NCBI GenBank assembly: GCA_031761405.1
Contig: JASEVX010000007.1
Location: 31,607,631 to 31,671,630, forward strand
Reading direction: 5' to 3'
Source of the DNA: Serripes groenlandicus
Taxonomy: Eukaryota > Mollusca > Bivalvia > Cardiida > Cardiidae
DNA length: 64,000 nucleotides
Part shown: positions 11,404 through 23,254 of the stretch, piece by piece
Layout of the letters: the number at the start of each line of letters is the position of its first letter
How positions within the stretch are numbered: position 1 is the stretch's first letter
Position numbers and translations under genes: made by a program
Notes under the pieces: generated by a model
Seen by the model: only the letters and a program-made list of their open reading frames with translations
The model's database searches: none
What the model was told of the DNA's origin: nothing

Positions 11404-11972
11404 AAGGTAAAGAGATATCTCTCTAACGGTAGCAACAGAGTTGATAGGCACCGACGATTATGTTTACTATGTAACACAACTGATATTGAAGATGAGTTTC
11501 ATCTTGTTCTAATTTGTCCAATTTACTTACATTTTAGAAAGCGTCACATTAAGCCATATTTCTACAAACGACCAAGTGTGCATACATTTATAGAACTGAT
11601 GCAATCTTCAAACAAATGTATTATCAAAAACCTAGGAAAATATGTTTATGAAGCACTTGCTTTGCGTAGTTCACTTAATGATTAGTAAAGTGTACCTTGT
11701 TAAACTGTCATAAAACACCGTTCGAATTTTTTAAGTAATAGCAATTGTTATAGTTAGATGTATTGAATAAATGTACTGCATGTACGTTCAACCTCCATTT
11801 TAAGATCTTAGGGAGGATAATTCGAGAGATTAATATTTACTTTTGTGTTCTGTAATTTTGTATTTTTTTTACACATTCACGTATGATATGTTATGTTAAT
11901 ATGTTTGTACGATGATGATCTGGATTTAAGATCAAATCAATAAACTTATGTTCTGTTCTGTTCTGTTCTAAC
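11404..11972 (+). mobile_element. 3' end of a non-LTR retrotransposon (LINE) with zinc-knuckle tail
   Basis: The frame 11359-11685 encodes a cysteine/histidine segment, RLCLLCNTTDIEDEFHLVLI then CPIY, which matches the CxxC...HxxxxC tail found after reverse transcriptase in many LINE ORF2 proteins. It is followed by a Phe/Tyr/Lys-rich helical end stopping at 11685. A 3' untranslated region of about 280 bases follows and ends in (TTCTG)n at 11950-11968, a short-repeat tail typical of some LINEs. The 5' part is missing, so this is a dead 5'-truncated copy. It sits within the GAGATAT-rich repeat 11060-12060, which continues on both sides and was probably its target. Assignment to a LINE is fairly secure; the clade is not. 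Confidence 0.6.
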
Positions 11973-12664
11973 TTATAGAGATCTTCAGATATGTATCAAC
12001 ATTTCAGAGATATCTGTTTCCTCTATGAAAGAGGTCTAACTATTAAAGTATGACATATATCTTTTATGAATAAATAGTACAACGGATTTGAATTCAACTT
12101 GGAAATACAGACAACTCTGTGTTATAAGGAATCCATTTACAAAAACACATTTACACATAATATATATACATATCCGAGGTGGGTTTAGGACTGTGTAATG
12201 TATATATAATGTAAATGAATATCTTTTGTAAACGTAACATGCAACATTGGAATTTATAATATCTTTTTCATAGGTAAAAACCCTTTATTCGTGTTGTTGA
12301 AATCTCAGACGCATCCAGTTAAAACCCTAGCTTACAAACTATGTAGAAGTTAAACATCATAAATCGGTCAGGACGTTCGACTAAAACATGTTCTAAACTG
12401 TCAGTTTGCTAACGACGCAAAACGCAAACTTCGTGTTTAAAATTAATTTGAATGAATCCAGATCGTGCACCTCATATATCGGTTAAGTTATATTGGAAAA
12501 CATAATTGGTCTTTAGGGCGTTCACTAAAATTGTACGCTACGTGACGCTAGAAAAATGGCAATTTAAATGACAGCACTTTAACTCATCGGTAGCATCTTC
12601 TTCCATTGTTGGCAGTTTCTTAGATATTGTAAATTATTAATCATTTAATCACTAATTCTACACT
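11973..12664. other. Intergenic stretch
   Basis: The left part continues the GAGATATCT repeat to about 12100; the rest is unique AT-rich sequence. Confidence 0.4.
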
Positions 12665-12850
12665 AATTTTGCAATCGCTAATTGGACACTAATTGAACAC
12701 TTATTGTACACTAATTGAACACTTATTGTACACTAATTGAACACTAATTGAACACTTATTGTACACTAATTGAACACTTATTGTACACTAATTGTACACT
12801 AATTATACACCAATTATACACTAATTATACACTAAATATACACTAATTAT
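12665..12850. repeat. Degenerate 11-bp minisatellite
   Basis: About 16 imperfect units of the type acactaattgt/acacttattgt. Confidence 0.85.
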
Positions 12851-12884
12851 AAGTTAATAAGTAACGAATAACGTAGACTGGTAG

Positions 12885-13111
12885 TAGCCCTTACCCGCAT
12901 ACAGACAGTTTCTGAGTCCTCAGCAGCAGGCGATATTTGAAAACATTGTGGCAAAAGGAGAAATTGTTCATAAAGAGCAATTTAACCTTAAACCACAATG
13001 TTTTCAATTCATTCCATGATCGAGTTTCGTTTAATGAGGTTTACCATGGTTTAAACCTGATGTTTACGAAGTCGTCTGCTGCATATTTGTTGTATGTGGG
13101 AAAGGGATTAA
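12885..13111. mobile_element. M1 copy
   Basis: cccttacccgcatacagac ... gttgtatgtgggaaagggatta, with inner arm aacattgtggcaaaaggag. Confidence 0.8.
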
Positions 13112-13192
13112 ATTGACTACATGACTGTGCAGGCTGATCTTGTTGTTCACTGTTCGCAATAGCAGATGAGGTTTAACAGCTTCATTTGCTTT

Positions 13193-13473
13193 TCAATAAT
13201 CAATGTGTAGGCCGTCTCGTGAGAAAATCAACATTGTGGACTCTGCGTAAAGTACGGACCCGGATCAGCCTAAGCATGCCACACAGGCCTACCCGGACAG
13301 ACACTTTTCGCCTCCTGTGGATTTTCTGTTTCAGGAATAACTACTCTATACATCTATTCCCCGAAGACGGACTGTGTCGGCCGGATCAGTCTGCGCGGAC
13401 AGCGCAGGCTGATCTGGTAGATACATTACGCAGATGTCTATCGCCGCAGCTGCATTTTGGGGATACGCCCCTG
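13193..13473. mobile_element. M4L copy with a shortened right end
   Basis: Reverse orientation. It starts caataatcaatgtgtaggcc and ends ttttggggatacgcccctgg; the gtaggcacgtgcctac block has been deleted. Confidence 0.75.
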
Positions 13474-13738
13474 GAGTTCACGACTTGGTTCTAGCGATAT
13501 ATATCATCGAGTACTCCATTCAATATTATGCATGCTAGTTTCTTACTGTATGACAAACCAGTATGGGGTAATCAAATGTGTCTTCCGAATTTCATTCCAT
13601 AATGACGTCCGCGAACGAGGGTCGTGCCCGAGATGAAGCCCAATAAGTCCAGTCCCAATACCAGCAAAATTAGAACAGGCTACATACATTTCTTTTCAGT
13701 ATATGTGTACATGCATGCGTCTTTGTTTTCTTAAATAA

Positions 13739-14250
13739 TGATTGATTGATTGGCGTTTAAGTTTTTATGTTTATATCACCGCGGTAAGTTAACACGACCA
13801 TGTTTCCTGACTCTCCAGCACCAGTATCTCACACACTACTGTTCCTGACTCTCCAGCACCAGTATCTCACACACTAGTGTTCCTGACTCTCCAGCACCAG
13901 TATCTCACACACTAGTGTTCCTGACTCTCCAGCACCAGTATCTCACACACTAGTGTTTCTGACTCTCCAGCACCAGTATCTCACACACTAGTGTTCCTGA
14001 CTCTCCAGCACCAGCATCTCACACACTACTGTTCCTGACTCTCCAGCACCAGCATCTCACACACTAGTGTTCCTGACTCTCCAGCACCAGCATCTCACAC
14101 ACTACTGTTCCTGACTCTCCAGCACCAGCATCTCACACACTAGTGTTCCTAAGCAGGCGACTGGCTACCCTCCCACAACAACAATTAAGACAGTTGTTTG
14201 GAAACGAATGCCGCTAGTCATGAAGACTTGTGTCAGTCATCGGAAAATAG
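13739..14250 (-). mobile_element. SINE S2 containing a minisatellite
   Basis: S2 tail (gattgattggcgttt, atatcaccgcgg) at the left and S2 body (gcgactggct; gtgtcagtcatcgga) at the right of the 38-bp array; the tRNA head is lost. Confidence 0.65.
13805..14150. repeat. 38-bp minisatellite, 9 copies
   Basis: Units start tcctgactctccagcaccag at 13805, 13843 and every 38 bases. They vary only at a few sites (tatctc/catctc, actact/actagt). Confidence 0.95.
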
Positions 14251-14330
14251 CAATACAAAGAATATGTTGGTATACAGCTAATAGCAGTGATAAGTATTGG
14301 TAGTAGTAACAACACGCTCCTATGTGTTGT

Positions 14331-14492
14331 TGGTGTTTTTTATTTGGGTTTTACGAGGCTTTAAACATTATTTCAGTTATATCACGGCGACAGTTCACTT
14401 TTTCACAATCCCTGGGTAAACAAACCAAAACTATGCTAGAAAACGTGCATTGCCCGAAGGTACTCCACCATCACCGCTAACCACAGCAGATT
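14331..14492 (-). mobile_element. SINE S3
   Basis: Reverse: tail acattatttcagttatatca, body aatccctgggtaaacaaacc, and a head remnant cgctaaccacagcagattcc. Confidence 0.7.
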
Positions 14493-14762
14493 CCTTCTAT
14501 CCTATGTAGGACAACATAAATAAGTCATTAAAATAGGTTTTGTTATCAGAGAGCTTATTGTGTGTTTTGTTGCAGTTAGAAGAATGCAACATGAACTTAT
14601 ATTCGCACATAATAAATAATGTCACAAGGATACGATGATATGTTGTCCAAAGAAAAAGAATAGGCAGTAAACACAAACGAATGGGATACACTATAAAGCA
14701 GTGATCACACAAATGTGACTTACGTCATAAGGTGTCCCTATCTAGGATCGGCACAAATAGTG

Positions 14763-15400
14763 TTTTAAATACTGTTATCCAGGGCCCATTATAACAAACT
14801 CGGGCTGACGTACTCGTTTTATTTTACACTAGCGTAAACGTCATTTTGGATAGTTTAATTGTAAATAAAAGATTTACATAATGTCTTACAATGTATGTAA
14901 GGGAATATTTGCATTGCTCCTTTCATATATACAGACGTTTTGTGAGGCCTCTGCAGCAGATGACTTTGAATAACCGCTATCCAGGGTCCATTATAACACA
15001 ATCGGACTAAAGTAGTCGTTTTCTTTTTACACAGGCGTAAACGTCATCTTAGATAGTTTAATCGTAAATAAAACATTTATGTTATGTCTTACAAGGTATG
15101 TAAGGGAATATTTACATTGCCCCTTCTTATATATACAGACGTTTTGTGAGGCGTCTGCAGCAATTGACTTGTAATAACTGTTATCCAGGGCCCATTATAA
15201 CAAAATCGGGCTGATGTTCTCGTTTTTTTCAACGAGCGTAAACATCATTTTGGATAGACAGAATTCACGTATAAAAAGTTCAATGGTAAATCAATCATTT
15301 ATAGAATGTCTTACAACGTACATAAGGGAATATTTAAACTGCACCTTCCCCATTTACAGACGCTTTATGATACCTCTGCAGCAGACGACTTTGAAGTCAT
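14763..15400. repeat. 203-bp tandem triplication carrying M1 left arms
   Basis: ttatccaggg-type starts at 14775, 14978 and 15181. Each unit ends with an M1 left arm (atacagacgttttgtgaggc, ctctgcagcag). Only the third runs on into a whole M1. Confidence 0.85.
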
Positions 15401-15590
15401 CTAGGCAAAACTATTGAAACTCTTTAAATATAAAAGTACAATTATTGAATAGAGTTGGAAAAAAACAAACGTTGTGACAAAAGGAGACACTACCGATTAT
15501 GAACAATTTCTCCTATTGCCACACTGTTTTCAAACGTCGTCTGCTGCAGCGGCGTCACATGTCGTCTGTATTAGGAAACTGGTTAAGGTT
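15343..15590. mobile_element. M1 copy ending the triplication
   Basis: ttccccatttacagacgctt ... gtctgtattaggaaactggtt; the central stem is partly decayed. Confidence 0.7.
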
Positions 15591-15892
15591 AAGGGGCGTT
15601 CCTCGGCAAACTGAATAGCAATAAGTTCAATGACAGTTCGAACCTTATTATATTTGAAAACGAGCCATCGGAAAAAAACGTGTCTATTGAAATTATCGAT
15701 AGTGACGGTTCAGATACGCCTTCGCTACTTGCACGGAAAACCATTGATCCATAATACAATGATTTCAACTGTATTCAATAATCATAGTATTATTTATAGA
15801 GATCTTCTATACTCTCGACTTGATAGTTTCGTCTTCTACTTTTACAGTTTTGCTGTATGAGGGAAAAGGTGAACGTATTACATCGGGAGAAA
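15591..15892. mobile_element. Degraded M1 right half in intergenic sequence
   Basis: From about 15755 to 15870 the order ttcaactgtattcaataatc ... gctgtatgagggaaaaggt matches an M1 right arm; 15591-15750 is unrecognised. Confidence 0.4.
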
Positions 15893-16142
15893 TGGATGCT
15901 TAATGTCTACGTGGTGTCCGCCTTGTACGCGAGAGACCAGGTTCGATCCCCGGTCGCATCATACCAAATATTTAAATGTGCTATTAGTGACTTTTCTCCT
16001 TTGCGCCTAATGTTGATATGATAGCATAACGACTAATACATAGGTGTCAGGATAAATTATGCCGGTATTACTGGTAAATTATCAATAAAATGTCGTAATA
16101 TGACTTAAATATTACTGAAAACGGAATTAAACATCATAAAAA
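15893..16142 (+). mobile_element. SINE S1, full length but diverged
   Basis: The head has a good B-box (aggttcgatccccggtcgca at about 15941). The tail ends acggaattaaacatcataaa. Confidence 0.75.
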
Positions 16143-16393
16143 AAACCTAAAAGAAATGACGTATACTTCGGTTGATTCTACAATAAATTTAGTCAATGAT
16201 TTATTATCATAGGCTAAATTTCTGATGGCCGGGCGTATTACTAAATTGCATGATCACGTTACATTAATAGTAAAATCAATATGGTTTAAAATATCAGACA
16301 AATCAAACAGCCGTCCCTATTCGATTCATTTGTAACAAAATTAATTCTTTTGCACTGCTTTTCTTTCATCTCGCCAGGCAGCGTAATATTTTA

Positions 16394-16553
16394 TTAACCC
16401 TTTCCCACATGTAGACGCATATTGACGCAATAGCAGACGACTCTTTAAAACATTGTGGCTTAAAGTGAAATTGCTCATGATGATCTTTACAAATATCATT
16501 TCAAATATCATTTGTCGCAGATGCGTTGAAATGCGCCTTTATGAGGGAAAGAT
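16394..16553. mobile_element. M1 copy, shortened
   Basis: TTAA at 16394-16397, ccctttcccacatgtagacg on the left, cgcctttatgagggaaag on the right. Confidence 0.75.
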
Positions 16554-17850
16554 ACTCTTTAAATAGCGTAAACTTCGAAAGATGCAATATAAAAAATATC
16601 GGGATGACCGTATGGTGTATAATAAAGATTCTTCCTAATTTAAATTCGGATACTCATCGGATTTCTCATTGTCACACAGACCTAGTTTACATTGACAATA
16701 ACATTTCAGTATGTTAGATGTAAAACAAATTGAAGGAATATATGTTTAAACCAAAGGGACCATATTGTACATTCATTTACACAAAATGTTCCCTGGTTTT
16801 CAGAGAGTTTACTTGTACAAGGGGGGAAGGGGGAAGTTTGGAAATATTCGATTTTCTCAAACTTACAAAACATTTTGAAATCAGTTTTATTAACATTCTA
16901 TGAACATTTTTTTTTATTGTACCTTTTTCAAATGATCATATACTCATCATGGGCAATTTGTTACTGTCTCATGATAACACAACGTTTTTGACCGGTAAAC
17001 AGTATGCTGTTACATGGCACGCGCGTCTAAAAGGTTGGTCAAGCACGTGGATGACGTCAGTTAAAATAATTACGTCACCGTTATAATTCAACTTTTCAAA
17101 CGGCATTTACAACAAAAGCTGGTGACTTCATTCATCAAATGTCAAGCCCAGCGTACTAACGCATGCGCTCTTAGAAACGTTGTATGAAAAATACGCGGGA
17201 GGGAATTTTAACAGCCAAAAATAGTTCCGGAAGTTTAGAGTGATATACCGTGTGATATATCACGCTCAAAGCCCTCTTTGCGTATAGAAGAGAAATTGTC
17301 AATAGTGTTAGAATTACTAATTTACACCCTATGCGGGAAGGTGAACAATCTAGTCGATATATATTCAGCCCGTTTGAACATGCTCTATGTATACCGAACC
17401 GTTTATTATTTATTATTATATATGTTTACGTCTCTTAATTGAGAGATACTATTTGTAACATAGAGAAATATCTCTCTAACGTAGATCAACATATCATTCA
17501 GTTATATATAACTCTTAATGTTTAAGGCATGTCAAAGGTTGGACTCCTTATGGCGACGTGTGGGACCCGTTCTGATATGGCCGCCAACTAGTTAATTGAT
17601 TGTACCGGGTATCGGCATGTCTTGTGTCTGACAACAAGGATAGGACTCGGTCAATAAGAAAGTTCTCACGACACGGGTGTCATATCAGTCAGAAATGCCT
17701 CGCTTTTTTTTTAAATAATTCAAACGGTTTACTAAAAATAGACATATTTATGATATATCTCAATGACTTTGCTAGAAAACATTTTGGTAAGCTTATATTT
17801 GGTATTTATAAACCTTTGATACTCAGTTGTATACTCTTTGGTCACACACA
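16554..17850. other. 1.3-kb intergenic stretch
   Basis: No gene seen. A GGGGGGAAGGGGGAAG run lies near 16820, and the GAGATATCT repeat words recur at 17430-17485. Confidence 0.45.
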
Positions 17851-18097
17851 TCGAGGGCTTGGCGTGAAACGGTTGTAACTAAAATGTGTACTTTTTTACC
17901 AAGGTTAATCACCTCGCCATAAAGTCTTTATAAGCGTTAAATCATTTTTCTTGGTAAACAATGGAAATTTAGGTGCCATTGCTCATTCTGAGCAATGGCA
18001 GCTAAATTTGCATTGTTTTTAAAGGGGTCAATTAGCCCCTGAACCAGGGTTTTCAAAATAGGTTTTTAGTTACAACCGTTTCACGCCAAGCCCTCGA
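17851..18097. mobile_element. M3 palindrome, 70 bases before a gene start
   Basis: TCGAGGGCTTGGCGTGAAAC ... GTTTCACGCCAAGCCCTCGA flanked by CA on both sides; nearly perfect arms. Confidence 0.9.
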
Positions 18098-18169
18098 CAT
18101 GTATTATAACGTAACCGTGTTCATGGTTCTCGACGTCAGTTCCTTACTTAAACAGATAGAAGTAAGCGC

Positions 18170-20990
18170 ATGGAACCAGACATGAAATTACCGGATATAG
18201 GTAACGTGACGTCGTTTCTAGACAACGTCGACTTCCAACCTCGAAGCGTTGACGACGTAAATTTGGCAGCTCTGTCAAAATGGGATGCTTGTCGTGGTTA
18301 TTTCGTAAAAAGAAGAACAATCGTAAAAGGAAAAGGGGCAGAAAAGGATCAGAAAAGCATGGATGTACCCCTTGTGCGGAGAAAGGTAAAGATGTTTGTG
18401 AATTTAAATATGAAATAAAATAACATAATAAGAAAAAGCTTAATAAACGAGTTTTTGGAATCTATGAAAATGTGATTTATAGACATGAGAAAAATGCATC
18501 AGAGATAAACAAATAAAATTCATTTTTCTTCCTTTGTTTTTCAGAACTCCCTGGTCTGAAAATTACTAAAGGTGGAATAGCTTTCCAGATTGACTTCAAA
18601 CCTGCTAGAACCGCACATCCGATGCGGCATAAGTTTGTCAACGTAAGTTCGATGAGTGTCATTCTAGACTTTTAAATAAGCGAATGTTTTGAAAACTGTT
18701 AATAGCACATTTTAATCTTCAAATTGTAATTGTTATTGTATTCAACAATGGAATTATATTTTATACTTTTCAAAGAAACACACAAAAACCACACTGCGTG
18801 TATCTTTTTGTTTTATCTTAACCTTAATCGGTCAATAAGTCAATACTAGTGAAAACAATTCATCTTTGTTTCAATTTTCTCCTAGCATTCTTTTTGGATA
18901 TTGCATGTTCAGTGCCCTTTAAAAAGAACTATCTTGTCTTGTACATGTATATCTGAGTATGTTCTGGAATTGTCAGACCTGCAGATTAGGACGTATAGGA
19001 GCGAGTTTTATATGGTGTGTTTTATGAAGATATACTTTGATGAAATAACTTTTGACAATAATGATCAAATCTGTATTAAGTAATAACCTAAGAGATTGCC
19101 CCTTGAGTTTAAAATAGATTAATATATACTTGAGCCATAATTATACGACCATAATTACCTGCTATTACGACAACAAATCAACTAATACGACCATAATTAC
19201 CTGCTATTACGACAACAAATCAACTAATACGACCATAATAACCTGCTATTACGACAACAAATCAACTACTACGACCATAATTACCTGCTATTACGACAAC
19301 AAATCAACTAATACGACCATAATTACCTGCTATTACGACAACAAATCAACTAATACGACCATAATTACCTGCTATTACGACAACAAATCAACTAATAGAT
19401 CATAATTACCTGCTATTACGACAACAAATCAACTAATACGGCCATAATTACTTGCTATTACGACAACAAAGCAACTAATACGACCACACATCCTGTGATT
19501 CGACTTATAAACTAGTGTTACAAACAGTTGACATGATGCGTGCCGTTTCACGAAAAAACAAACATTACGGACTTTGTGTAATGTATCGACCCAGATCAGC
19601 CTACGCAAAAAAAAAGCTAATTCGGGCCGACACATTCCGTATCAGGGGCGAAGAATTATGGAGTAAAGACTCCTGGGGGAGGAAATCCACAGGAGACTAA
19701 CAGTGTCTGTCCGGGTTAGCCTGTGCGACATGCTTAGGCTTACCCGGGTCGATACTTAACGCAGAGTCCACAATGTTAGTTTTCATGTTGGACAGCTGAT
19801 ATATACAGGTTTGACAATATAAAACAACCTTTTCTTACAGAGTCTTGAGACTGCCATGGAGAGAAAGGTCCTGGTTAATGTAAGACGATTGGAGAAGATG
19901 GTAAGAAGAGGTGAGGCATCACAGGAGGCTGACAGAAAAAGGTAAGGTGTTGAATAGAAAGATTGGTGAATCTTCTGCCTTGAATCTTGTGTAATACACT
20001 GAACATTAATGATACATAAGGGCACACTACGCGGTGATTGGAAACAATTGGTAACGTGTTAAACCAAGATGGTGTAAAATCTTCTGCCTTGAATCTTTTT
20101 TAATACACTGAACATTAATGATAAATACGGGCACAATACGAGGTGACTGGAGAAAATTGTTAACGTGTTCAACCAAAATGTTGGCGAATGTTCTGCTTTA
20201 TTGAATCTTTTGTATACACTGAACATTATGATACATAAGGGTACGACACGAAGTGATGTGAGAAAATTGCGACACAGTGTGTGTGAGATATCACACAAGG
20301 TTATCGGAATACATTACGCAGAGTCCATAATGTTGGTTTTCTCGTCGAAATATGCAGAGCCAGATCAGATTGCGCGGATGGGCTGGCTGATCTGGCTCAA
20401 CACTGATCGCAGATGCTTACGGTTCGTTTTAGCAGACCGCCGCTCAAATATAGCCAACATTCTATATTGACTACAATGTAAGTTTAGCCTCAAGAGCAAT
20501 GCTGATCGGATGTGTTAACTAACTGACGAAAAGAACAGAAGGCTTCATTAATTATATATGAGCATTTTAGCTCTCATTTGATACAATTGAACATTCATGG
20601 ATAGGGACATACAAATGCATATTAGGTGTAAATGAAGTCAAAGACGGTTTGATTCTATTCATATCTTCCTATGTTTATGTATATGTTTAGCGTGTTTGTA
20701 AATGATTAATTCCTAGTTTAAGGACCATATAAATGTTCCTGAGTATCGAATCATAAATTCTTTTTCTCCACAGAGATGTCTTCCATGAGAAGAAAGCCGA
20801 ACAAGAGCAGCCTTTCGTTATGAAGTCTAGACAAGGCATTGTCAACATAGTCCTTCCGGACCAAGAAAGAATAGCGGCAAACATGAAGTTTCTCGCGAAA
20901 CGATGTAAAAGAGAGAGAATCAAAAGGAGGGTGGCTGCTTTATTCAAACTTGGAGATGGTGACAGGAGGCGGCGATTTTATTTTATATGA
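18170..20990 (+). CDS. Four-exon gene for an unrecognised basic protein of about 195 residues
   Basis: Exons by eye: 18170-18385 (72 codons, donor GTAAAG), 18589-18642 (donor GTAAGT), 19841-19941 (acceptor ttcttacag, donor GTAAGG) and 20774-20990 (acceptor ttctccacag, stop TGA at 20988). Junctions 2-3 (phase 0) and 3-4 (phase 2) join in one open frame. Junction 1-2 is unsettled. The strongest acceptor (tttttcag, 18544) breaks the frame from exon 1. A weaker one (gctttccag, 18588) keeps it, although the same frame is open from 18544 onward. Exon 1 encodes MEPDMKLPDIGNVTSFLDNV and then a Lys/Arg-rich stretch. Exons 3-4 encode a likely helical region (SLETAMERKVLVNVRRLEK) and a strongly basic end with KRCKRERIKRR (about residues 166-176) and RRRR (188-191), resembling nuclear localisation or nucleic-acid-binding patches. 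No domain family is recognised. Intron 2 holds a 42-bp minisatellite and an M4 element; intron 3 holds a 109-bp triplication. More 5' exons are possible. Confidence 0.72.
19144..19480. repeat. 42-bp minisatellite, 8 copies, in an intron
   Basis: Unit tacgaccataattacctgct... repeats at 19144, 19186 and so on. The length is a multiple of three, so it reads as a 14-residue peptide repeat, which is not evidence of coding. Confidence 0.95.
19541..19790. mobile_element. M4 copy inside intron 2
   Basis: tgccgtttcacgaaaaaaca ... gttttcatgttggacagc; the ends are diverged. It lies 50 bases before the exon 3 acceptor. Confidence 0.75.
19956..20275. repeat. 109-bp imperfect triplication in intron 3
   Basis: ttctgccttgaatct-type starts at about 19973, 20082 and 20191, each followed by acactgaacattaatgata and ends like gaaaattgttaacgtgtt. 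Confidence 0.8.
20306..20425. mobile_element. M4 end fragment in intron 3
   Basis: attacgcagagtccataatg, ttggttttctcgtcga; half an element, joined to an inner piece. Confidence 0.6.
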
Positions 20991-21055
20991 TTAAACAAGT
21001 GCTCATTTGTTTTCATATAAGAGTTAACTTTCTTCTATCTGTTTTTTATTTATCT

Positions 21056-21269
21056 TTAACCCTTTCAGCGCCGAATTGTTTAAAGTAGACTCTTCCATGT
21101 TCAAACTCGGACGACTCTATTTTCATGTTATAGGACTTTTGGAATATATTTCTAACTCACAGCCAAACAATGCAGATTTCAGGCGAGACAGCTCGTTACG
21201 AGCTGACTCACCTGAATCTGCATTATTTGCAAAATGCTCAAATATTGCCTTTGGCGCTGAAAGAGTTAA
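21056..21269. mobile_element. M2 copy, complete, just after the gene's stop
   Basis: TTAA at 21056-21059 and 21266-21269. Ends ccctttcagcgccgaattg and ttggcgctgaaagag, inner palindrome cagctcgttacgagctga. It lies 66 bases past the stop at 20990, so it may sit in the 3' untranslated region. Confidence 0.85.
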
Positions 21270-21453
21270 TCTGTTACATTCACGGTTTACATAAATAGAC
21301 CGGGAACACATGCTTACGACATTCAAGTTATGTCAAGTGTATACAGATGATATAAAGATAAAGATCAGCGAATAAGGTCCGAATTAACAGACATATAAAC
21401 CGATTACTTCCGGAAATTTTTAAGAACATTCATTTTATTTGCGATTGCACTGG

Positions 21454-21686
21454 TTAACCCATTACTTCACGTGACAGTTTCAAAGGTTGTCTGATACTTT
21501 ACAACATCAGACAAACAATTTCAACAATCTAGAAAACTGACAGATTTATATTGATAAAGAGTTGAAAATATTACAATAAAAGGTGAAATTGCTTGTTCTG
21601 AGCAATTTCACCTTTTATTGCAATGTTTTCAAAAGTCATGTTCTATGGCAGGTGTCAATTGTCGTCTGTGTGAAGTAATGGATTAA
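21454..21686. mobile_element. M1-like copy with variant ends
   Basis: TTAA at 21454-21457 and 21683-21686, but the ends read CCCATTACTTCAC/TGTGAAGTAATGG. The centre is an exact 28-base-arm palindrome (aaaaggtgaaattgctt). Confidence 0.8.
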
Positions 21687-22106
21687 ATAAGTGTATTGAC
21701 ATGTCCGGTGTAAATCAATTTTCACAATGCCAAAAAATACCGTTATTTCTCAGAAGATCTGGCCACCGAGACATCATTGCTTATATAAGAAACTGCAATT
21801 GACAATCGAACATTCTTAACATTGTAAATCAAAGGGATCATGAGTAATCTCGTTTTATACTGTCGTCTGCTGTGTATGTACATGTGTCACTCGATCAGGA
21901 AATGGATTGACTGACTGATTATAAAAAAATAAGTAAGTGAAAAGGAACAGACCAGACTTCCTAGGCAAAAGCAGCATTTATGCAGACAATGTTAAATTAA
22001 TTGGAGAAAAGTTCTCTGGGAATATTCGCATTTCGAGAGACAATTAAACGCGTATGCATAACTTTATACTTGGGAAGAATTTCCATGTTTTTATTTATTG
22101 ATTGAT
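21687..22106. other. Intergenic stretch with M1 crumbs
   Basis: tactgtcgtctgctgtgtatg near 21858 is a remnant of an M1 right arm; otherwise unique. Confidence 0.4.
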
Positions 22107-22378
22107 TGATTGTTTGGTGTTTTATGCCGCTTTCAACAATTTGTCAGTAATATCAGGGCGCTTCATTGATAAGTAACCAGTACTACTGATCCGTTTATCC
22201 TGACACCAGCCATCCAGTTGTAATGCTAACCCCACAACCCCACAACCATTAGCGTCAATGATGCCAGCAATTTCTATCATTTTTAAAGACTTTGGTATGA
22301 CCCGACCGGAGATCGAACCTGCGACATCCAGAACCCGAGGCGGATGCCCTAGCACCACACCACTGAGGCGAACCCACG
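22107..22378 (-). mobile_element. SINE S1, complete
   Basis: (GATT)n start at 22098, tail tttatgccgctttcaacaat, body cctgacaccagccatccagt, head cggagatcgaacctgcgaca and gaggcggatgccctagcacc. Confidence 0.85.
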
Positions 22379-22416
22379 TGTGTTTGAGTTGTCACCGAAT
22401 GTGAATATGTAAATAC

Positions 22417-22492
22417 AGAGACGTCTACCAAAGTTAGAGAGAGATATCACACATAGAGACGTCTACCAACGTTAGAGAGAGATATCACAATA
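22417..22492. repeat. 38-bp tandem duplication
   Basis: agagacgtctaccaaagtta starts at 22417 and again at 22455 with one change; it holds the agagagatatcac word. Confidence 0.85.
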
Positions 22493-22629
22493 AACTAGAC
22501 ATACAGTGCAGTCTCTTTAAAGCGACAACTGACGGATGCAAAGAAACACAGCTCTTCTACAGAAGTGTTCCTCTTAGATGATTAATCCTTCAACTGATAG
22601 AAACACATTTGAATATATATGTAAAGCAT

Positions 22630-22781
22630 ACAAAGTTGAAAACATTGCAGCAAAAGTAGAACAATTAATCGGACGAGCAATTTATTATTTTATCATGACA
22701 GTACCCAATCCATCCATAAACAAATCATTCTTCATGCATATTTTTAGATGTATTATTTGTTAGATGTGGGATAGGTTAACC
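22630..22781. mobile_element. Degraded M1
   Basis: gttgaaaacattgcagcaaa at the left, ttgttagatgtgggataggtt at the right. Confidence 0.55.
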
Positions 22782-23002
22782 AGTTCTTACAAAGAGTTGT
22801 TTTTCTGCACAGGTATGTCGCTTTGGGAGTTCACAGTGTATATTTTTACTAGGAGTACATAGTCAAACGGTCAGACCAGAGATCATGATAAAGAGGGGTA
22901 TTCAGCTCTTTTCCCACAAGTTCTAATCCCTATGATGTGTGTACTCACACAGACAATTATTTTGAGTACCCACAACATAGGGTTTAAGGGTCAAATAACG
23001 AT

Positions 23003-23224
23003 TTAACTCTTTCAGCGCCGAATTGTTTAAAGTAGACTCTTCCATGTTCAAAATAAAATAGGGCGTCTCCATTTCTCATGTAATAGTAAAAGTGTTGGAC
23101 TATTTTGATAACTAAAAGGCAAACAATGCTGATTTCAGGTGAGACAGCTCGTTACGAGCTGACTCACCTGAATCAGTATTGTTTGCAATAACCTCAATAT
23201 TGCCTTTGGCGCTGAAAGAGTTAA
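23003..23224. mobile_element. M2 copy, complete
   Basis: TTAA at 23003-23006 and 23221-23224. Both ends are perfect and the inner palindrome gacagctcgttacgagctga is intact. Confidence 0.9.
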
Positions 23225-23254
23225 GAACATGCAAAACGCCGCTAATATAGAGCT

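Noticed and set aside
12665..12850. Short direct repeats as a possible replication origin with iterons
   Set aside because: It is a degenerate AT-rich minisatellite with no associated initiator gene and no constant spacing.
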